Origin: Lawsonibacter sp.
GTDB lineage: Bacteria; Bacillota; Clostridia; Oscillospirales; Oscillospiraceae
Direction of reading: 5' to 3'
Assembly: GCA_022798155.1 (NCBI GenBank)
Contig: JAAWLY010000006.1
Span: forward strand, 1-28,323
Length of the DNA: 28,323 nucleotides
A model generated the notes under the pieces. That model saw nothing but the letters and a program-made list of their open reading frames with translations. It was not told the DNA's origin and did not search any database. Made by a program: the position numbers and the translations under genes. Within the stretch, counting starts at the first letter, position 1. The number at the start of each line of letters is the position of its first letter. Of this stretch, positions 25,235 to 28,323 are shown piece by piece.

Positions 25235-26432
25235 TCAAACCAGCTTCCAGCCGGTGGCCTCTTTGCGTTCCCCAATGAATCTTGCATACAGTCCCGGCTG
25301 GTCCATCAGTTCCTGATGGGTTCCCCGCTGTACGATGCGCCCGCCGTCCAGCACCAGAATCTGATCCGCGTCCCGGACGGTTTTCAGCCGGTGGGCGATC
25401 ATGATGATGGTCTTATTGCGGGTCAGCGCGCCGATGGCGGATTGCAGTTCCGCCTCGTTTTCCGGGTCCACGCTGGCGGTAGCCTCGTCCAGGATGATGA
25501 TGGGAGCGTCCTTCAGCATGGCTCTGGCAATGGAAATGCGCTGCTTTTCGCCGCCGGAGAGAGTACCGCCGCCCTCGCCCAGCACAGTGCTGTATCCATA
25601 TCAGCAGACACCGGGCCAGGGGCATAGCGCCGTTGGTATAGAGCAGCAGGGCGCACAGAACGATCCCCACGCTGAACACGCGGACAATCAGCTGCCGGGC
25701 CGCCGACCAGGGCACGATGGATTTTTCCAGGGCAAGGGCCTTTTGGCAGCTCGCGTCCACGGCTTTTTGGACTGCCTGGCCGTTGTCCTTTTCCAGCCCG
25801 TAGGACTTTACCACACTCATGCCCTGAATGTATTCCAGAACCGCCTCCACCAGATTCATCTGGGCGTGCTGGCGGGCAGGTGCGGTGCGCAGCTGCGCCC
25901 GTTGGGACAGCTCGGTCACGATCAAATAGCACAGGATGCCCAGAAGCGCAATGATTCCTACCCGCCAGTCGGAAAGGGTCAGGGCCAGACATAGGGCCAG
26001 CGTATTTAGAAAGCCTCCGATGACCATCACCAGGCACCGGGCGGCGGCATTTTCCACATCTCCCAAAGTCGTGGTCACCACGGCGGTGATATTGCCCAGG
26101 CTGTTGTCGTTGAAGTAGCCCATGGGGATATAGCGCAGGCGGTCGCCGATATGGACCCGTTTTTCCGCTGCCATGTGGTAGCCTACGGCGGTTTCCATAT
26201 TCGTGGAATGATAGGAGCATATCGCCTTTCCGACAACCGAAACCGCCATCAGGCCCACCACCGGCCACACGCTGATGGGCCGTCCCGATACCAGCACATC
26301 CAGCGTCAGCAGCAGCGCACCGAACTGGACGGCGGAAAACACCGCGCCAAGAAAGGCCACCAGCATGGAACGGATCAGCAGCGATTTCCTGCTGCCGGCA
26401 AAAGCAAAGATTTTTTTCAAAACACCAAACAT
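25235..26432 (-). pseudogene. Exporter-fold ABC transporter gene with large internal deletion
   Basis: The gene starts at ATG 26432 (AGGAGG 8 bases upstream, 15 bp after the stop of the intact partner). It encodes about 278 normal residues of an ABC transmembrane domain, up to NGAMPLARCLLIW near 25595-25608. There the frame breaks. In another frame the sequence resumes as GYSTVLGEGGGTLSGGEKQR, the signature motif of the nucleotide-binding domain, with Walker B IIILDEAT and the H-loop IAHRL, to a stop at 25235. Compared with its partner, about 200 codons are missing: the last membrane helices, Walker A and the Q-loop. The product cannot bind ATP. The C-terminal part could at most be a separate 116-residue fragment from GTG 25585. 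Confidence 0.85.
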
Positions 26433-26447
26433 CAATTGTTCCTCCTC

Positions 26448-28193
26448 TCAGTCCGCATCTTGGGTTCCCAGATAGGCGCTCCACATCTGCGCGTACAGCG
26501 GACAGTTTTTCAACAGCGCGGCCTGTGTGCCCTGCGCCTCAATAACTCCCTGGTTGACAACCACAATGTTGTCCGCGTTGGCCACGGTGCCCAGCCTGTG
26601 GGCAATGACGATCAGGGTTTTGCCCCGGGTCAATGCGGAAATGGCCCGCTGGATCACCGCCTCATTTTCCGGGTCGATGCTCGCGGTGGCTTCATCCAGA
26701 ATGACAATCGGAGCGTCCTTCAGCATGGCGCGGGCGATGGAAATGCGCTGCTTTTCGCCGCCGGACAGATGCCCGCCGCCCCCGCCGCAGATGGTGTCAT
26801 AGCCCTTGTCCAGCGCCCGGATAAATTCATCACACCCGGAGGCTTTGGCAACGGCCTCCACCTCCGTGTCAGTGGCATCCAGGCGTCCAATGCGGATGTT
26901 GTCCCGGACTGTGCGGTCAAAGAGGTAATTGTCCTGGGAGACATAGGCAATCTGGCGGTTGAGCTGTTCCAGCGGAATCTCCCGCAAATCCACGCCGCCC
27001 AAGGTGATAGAGCCGCCGGACACGTCCCAGAACCCGGCAATCAGCTTGGCAATGGTGGACTTGCCGGAACCGGAGGGCCCTACCAGGGCAGTGACCGTAC
27101 CGGGCCGGATCTCCAGGTCAACGCCCCGCAGAACCTCGCTGTCCGCCGCTCCGTAGGTGAAATGGACACCGGACAGCTTAATCTTCTGGCCCTTCAGGGC
27201 GGCGGGAATGTGGGGCCGCTCCAGCTCAGGCGCATTCAGGATTCCGGCAATCTCTCCCACATTGGTGCTCACCACCGCCAGCTCATCCACAAAGGACATG
27301 GCGGCAATCAGCGGTCCGGTCAGGCCCAGCGCCAGCACGATGACCGTCAGGAATACATCCACGGTCAAACTCCCGGCGGACCAGAGCAGCAGACCAACCG
27401 GCAGGATGGGCAGCAGGACGGCGGGCGTCACGGACTGCATGGTGGCCATATATTTCTGATTGTCCGCCATCCAATCCACATAATATTGGGCGTTTTCCTC
27501 CACTGCGCCGGAATACTTTTTGTAGGACCCGGCGGACTGGCTGAAGGCTTTGACCACCTGGATGCCGCCCACATACTCCACAATGGCATTGGCCATGCGC
27601 CGCCCCACCTCTACCGCCCCCTGCCAGCGGACGGCATAGGTCCTGCCACTCTGACTCATGACAACCAGGCCGATCACGGTCGTGACCAGCGAGGCCAGGC
27701 CCATTCTCCAGTCCAGCGCGAAAATATAACCGGCAATGGCCAGCGGAACCAGAATATTGGAGGTCATCTCCGGAAGCAGATGGGCCAGAGTGGGTTCCAT
27801 CCCCTCCACCCGGTCCACGATGGTGGTTTTATACTGCCCGGAGGGGGTGTCCAGAATGGTCCCCATAGGTACTCGGGACAGCTTGGACAGCAGGGCCTTC
27901 CGCAGATCCCGCAGGGTATGATAGGTCGCGGTGTGGGAGACAGCGGTGGAGCAGGTGGAAAAGATGGATTTTCCCGCATACGCCGCCAGCAGCAGGCCGC
28001 ACCAGGGAAGACACCCCTCCAGCCCGCCGCCGGACAGCAGCAAACGGATCATGGCCGCAACACAGAAATAGGCCAGCATATTGCAGGCAACGCCCAAAAC
28101 CGCCAGCACCACCGCGCCGTAAAAGCCGCTGTAACAGTCTGCCGCCCAGCCCCAGAGCCGGGCGAAGGGGGAGGGTTCTTTGGTTGTGTTCAT
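26448..28193 (-). CDS. Exporter-fold ABC transporter, fused permease-ATPase (YbtPQ/IrtAB-like)
   Basis: This 581-residue half-transporter has six membrane helices (about 20-300) and a C-terminal nucleotide-binding domain: Walker A GPSGSGKST (372-380), Q420, signature LSGGEKQR (from 476), Walker B VILDE (497-501) and H532. The ATG at 28193 has GAGGAG 8 bases upstream. Two such half-transporters in tandem usually form a heterodimer; here the second is broken, so this protein may act as a homodimer or be on its way to loss. A DtxR/IdeR-like box sits 23 bp before the start, which fits the YbtP/YbtQ and IrtA/IrtB type of iron-siderophore transporters that keep the exporter fold. Substrate assignment is an inference. 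Confidence 0.85.
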   Translation of the reverse strand: MNTTKEPSPFARLWGWAADCYSGFYGAVVLAVLGVACNMLAYFCVAAMIRLLLSGGGLEGCLPWCGLLLAAYAGKSIFSTCSTAVSHTATYHTLRDLRKALLSKLSRVPMGTILDTPSGQYKTTIVDRVEGMEPTLAHLLPEMTSNILVPLAIAGYIFALDWRMGLASLVTTVIGLVVMSQSGRTYAVRWQGAVEVGRRMANAIVEYVGGIQVVKAFSQSAGSYKKYSGAVEENAQYYVDWMADNQKYMATMQSVTPAVLLPILPVGLLLWSAGSLTVDVFLTVIVLALGLTGPLIAAMSFVDELAVVSTNVGEIAGILNAPELERPHIPAALKGQKIKLSGVHFTYGAADSEVLRGVDLEIRPGTVTALVGPSGSGKSTIAKLIAGFWDVSGGSITLGGVDLREIPLEQLNRQIAYVSQDNYLFDRTVRDNIRIGRLDATDTEVEAVAKASGCDEFIRALDKGYDTICGGGGGHLSGGEKQRISIARAMLKDAPIVILDEATASIDPENEAVIQRAISALTRGKTLIVIAHRLGTVANADNIVVVNQGVIEAQGTQAALLKNCPLYAQMWSAYLGTQDAD

Positions 28194-28215
28194 CGTAACA
28201 GCTCCTCTCAATTAG

Positions 28216-28234
28216 TTAGGTATGGCTAACTTAT
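28216..28234. promoter_or_regulatory. DtxR/IdeR-like iron box upstream of the ABC genes
   Basis: TTAGGTATGGCTAACTTAT fits the DtxR/IdeR consensus TWAGGTWAGSCTWACCTWA at 16 of 19 positions, with a perfect GTTAG/CTAAC core (28215-28230). On the minus strand it overlaps TATAAG (28230-28235), a possible -10, and lies 23 bp before the ABC start codon, where a bound iron-loaded repressor would block transcription. Confidence 0.6.
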
Positions 28235-28237
28235 ATG

Positions 28238-28266
28238 GAAAAGAAATGGGGACCTACGTGATCCCC
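28238..28266 (-). terminator. Possible terminator of the gene entering from the right
   Basis: On the minus strand, GGGGATC-acgta-GGTCCCC (28248-28266) forms a 7-bp stem with one G-U pair, followed by ATTTCTTTTCC. It begins inside the stop codon region of the short frame ending at 28254. Confidence 0.5.
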
Positions 28267-28323
28267 AAAATCTTAAACCATCCGGCGGAATAGAAGTCCC
28301 GGAGACTGTTCATGTACTGCATG
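28254..28323 (-). CDS. Possible C-terminal end of an upstream gene (partial)
   Basis: An open minus-strand frame enters from the window edge and ends with TAG at 28254-28256, coding 22 visible residues ending DFYSAGWFKILGIT. It is too short to identify. A terminator-like hairpin at its end supports it being the last gene of a neighbouring unit. Confidence 0.35.
   Translation of the reverse strand, partial: MQYMNSLRDFYSAGWFKILGIT

Noticed and set aside
26151..28229. A 692-codon plus-strand open frame opposite the ABC genes
   Set aside because: It is rich in His, Gln and Gly with no domain, starts inside the deleted ABC gene and mirrors the clear half-transporter on the other strand.

Overview
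The window looks like chromosomal DNA of a GC-rich Clostridia, most likely an Oscillospiraceae/Ruminococcaceae gut bacterium (Flavonifractor, Lawsonibacter or Pseudoflavonifractor type). This is an inference from the GGAGG-type ribosome sites, the TTGACA/TATAAT promoters, the dgt-dnaG-rpoD order, an Fe-S type PurF, a Firmicutes PolA with a degenerate proofreading domain, and the palindromic intergenic repeats. No rRNA, tRNA, CRISPR array or prophage was seen.

Positions 1-7661 (minus strand) form a macromolecular-synthesis operon: a dGTPase-like HD hydrolase (dgt), primase (dnaG), the housekeeping sigma factor (rpoD), and then a 1112-residue protein built from 28 Sel1 repeats with a regular three-repeat (324 bp) super-period. 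From 7735 to 9110 a separately transcribed NhaC-type Na+/H+ antiporter follows. It diverges from purF through two clear sigma-A promoters, and the purF leader carries a complete intrinsic-terminator hairpin just before the ribosome site.

Positions 9329-16275 (plus strand) hold purF and purA (each with its own promoter), a secreted S41 protease with SLH cell-wall domains, and two consecutive G3E-family (CobW/COG0523) GTPases. The first has a CxCC site and a very His-rich linker. The second joins a G3E GTPase to a YcgQ-like DUF1980 domain, a combination that suggests metal handling. A strong terminator closes this block against a convergent CPA2 cation:proton antiporter (16291-17472).

polA (17643-20339) is followed by a 435 bp gene-free stretch with two different MITE-like palindromic elements. 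Next comes a tight four-gene accessory cassette (two related small membrane proteins, a putative permuted NlpC/P60-like enzyme, a CPBP membrane protease), then rimI and tsaD, overlapping by 4 bp. The last 4 kb is unstable DNA: a cluster of DnaA-box-like 9-mers, a remnant of an IS3-like element interrupted by a small MITE, and a tandem pair of exporter-fold ABC transporter genes. One ABC gene is intact. The other has lost about 600 bp, including Walker A. A DtxR/IdeR-like iron box precedes the pair, which points to iron-regulated transport.
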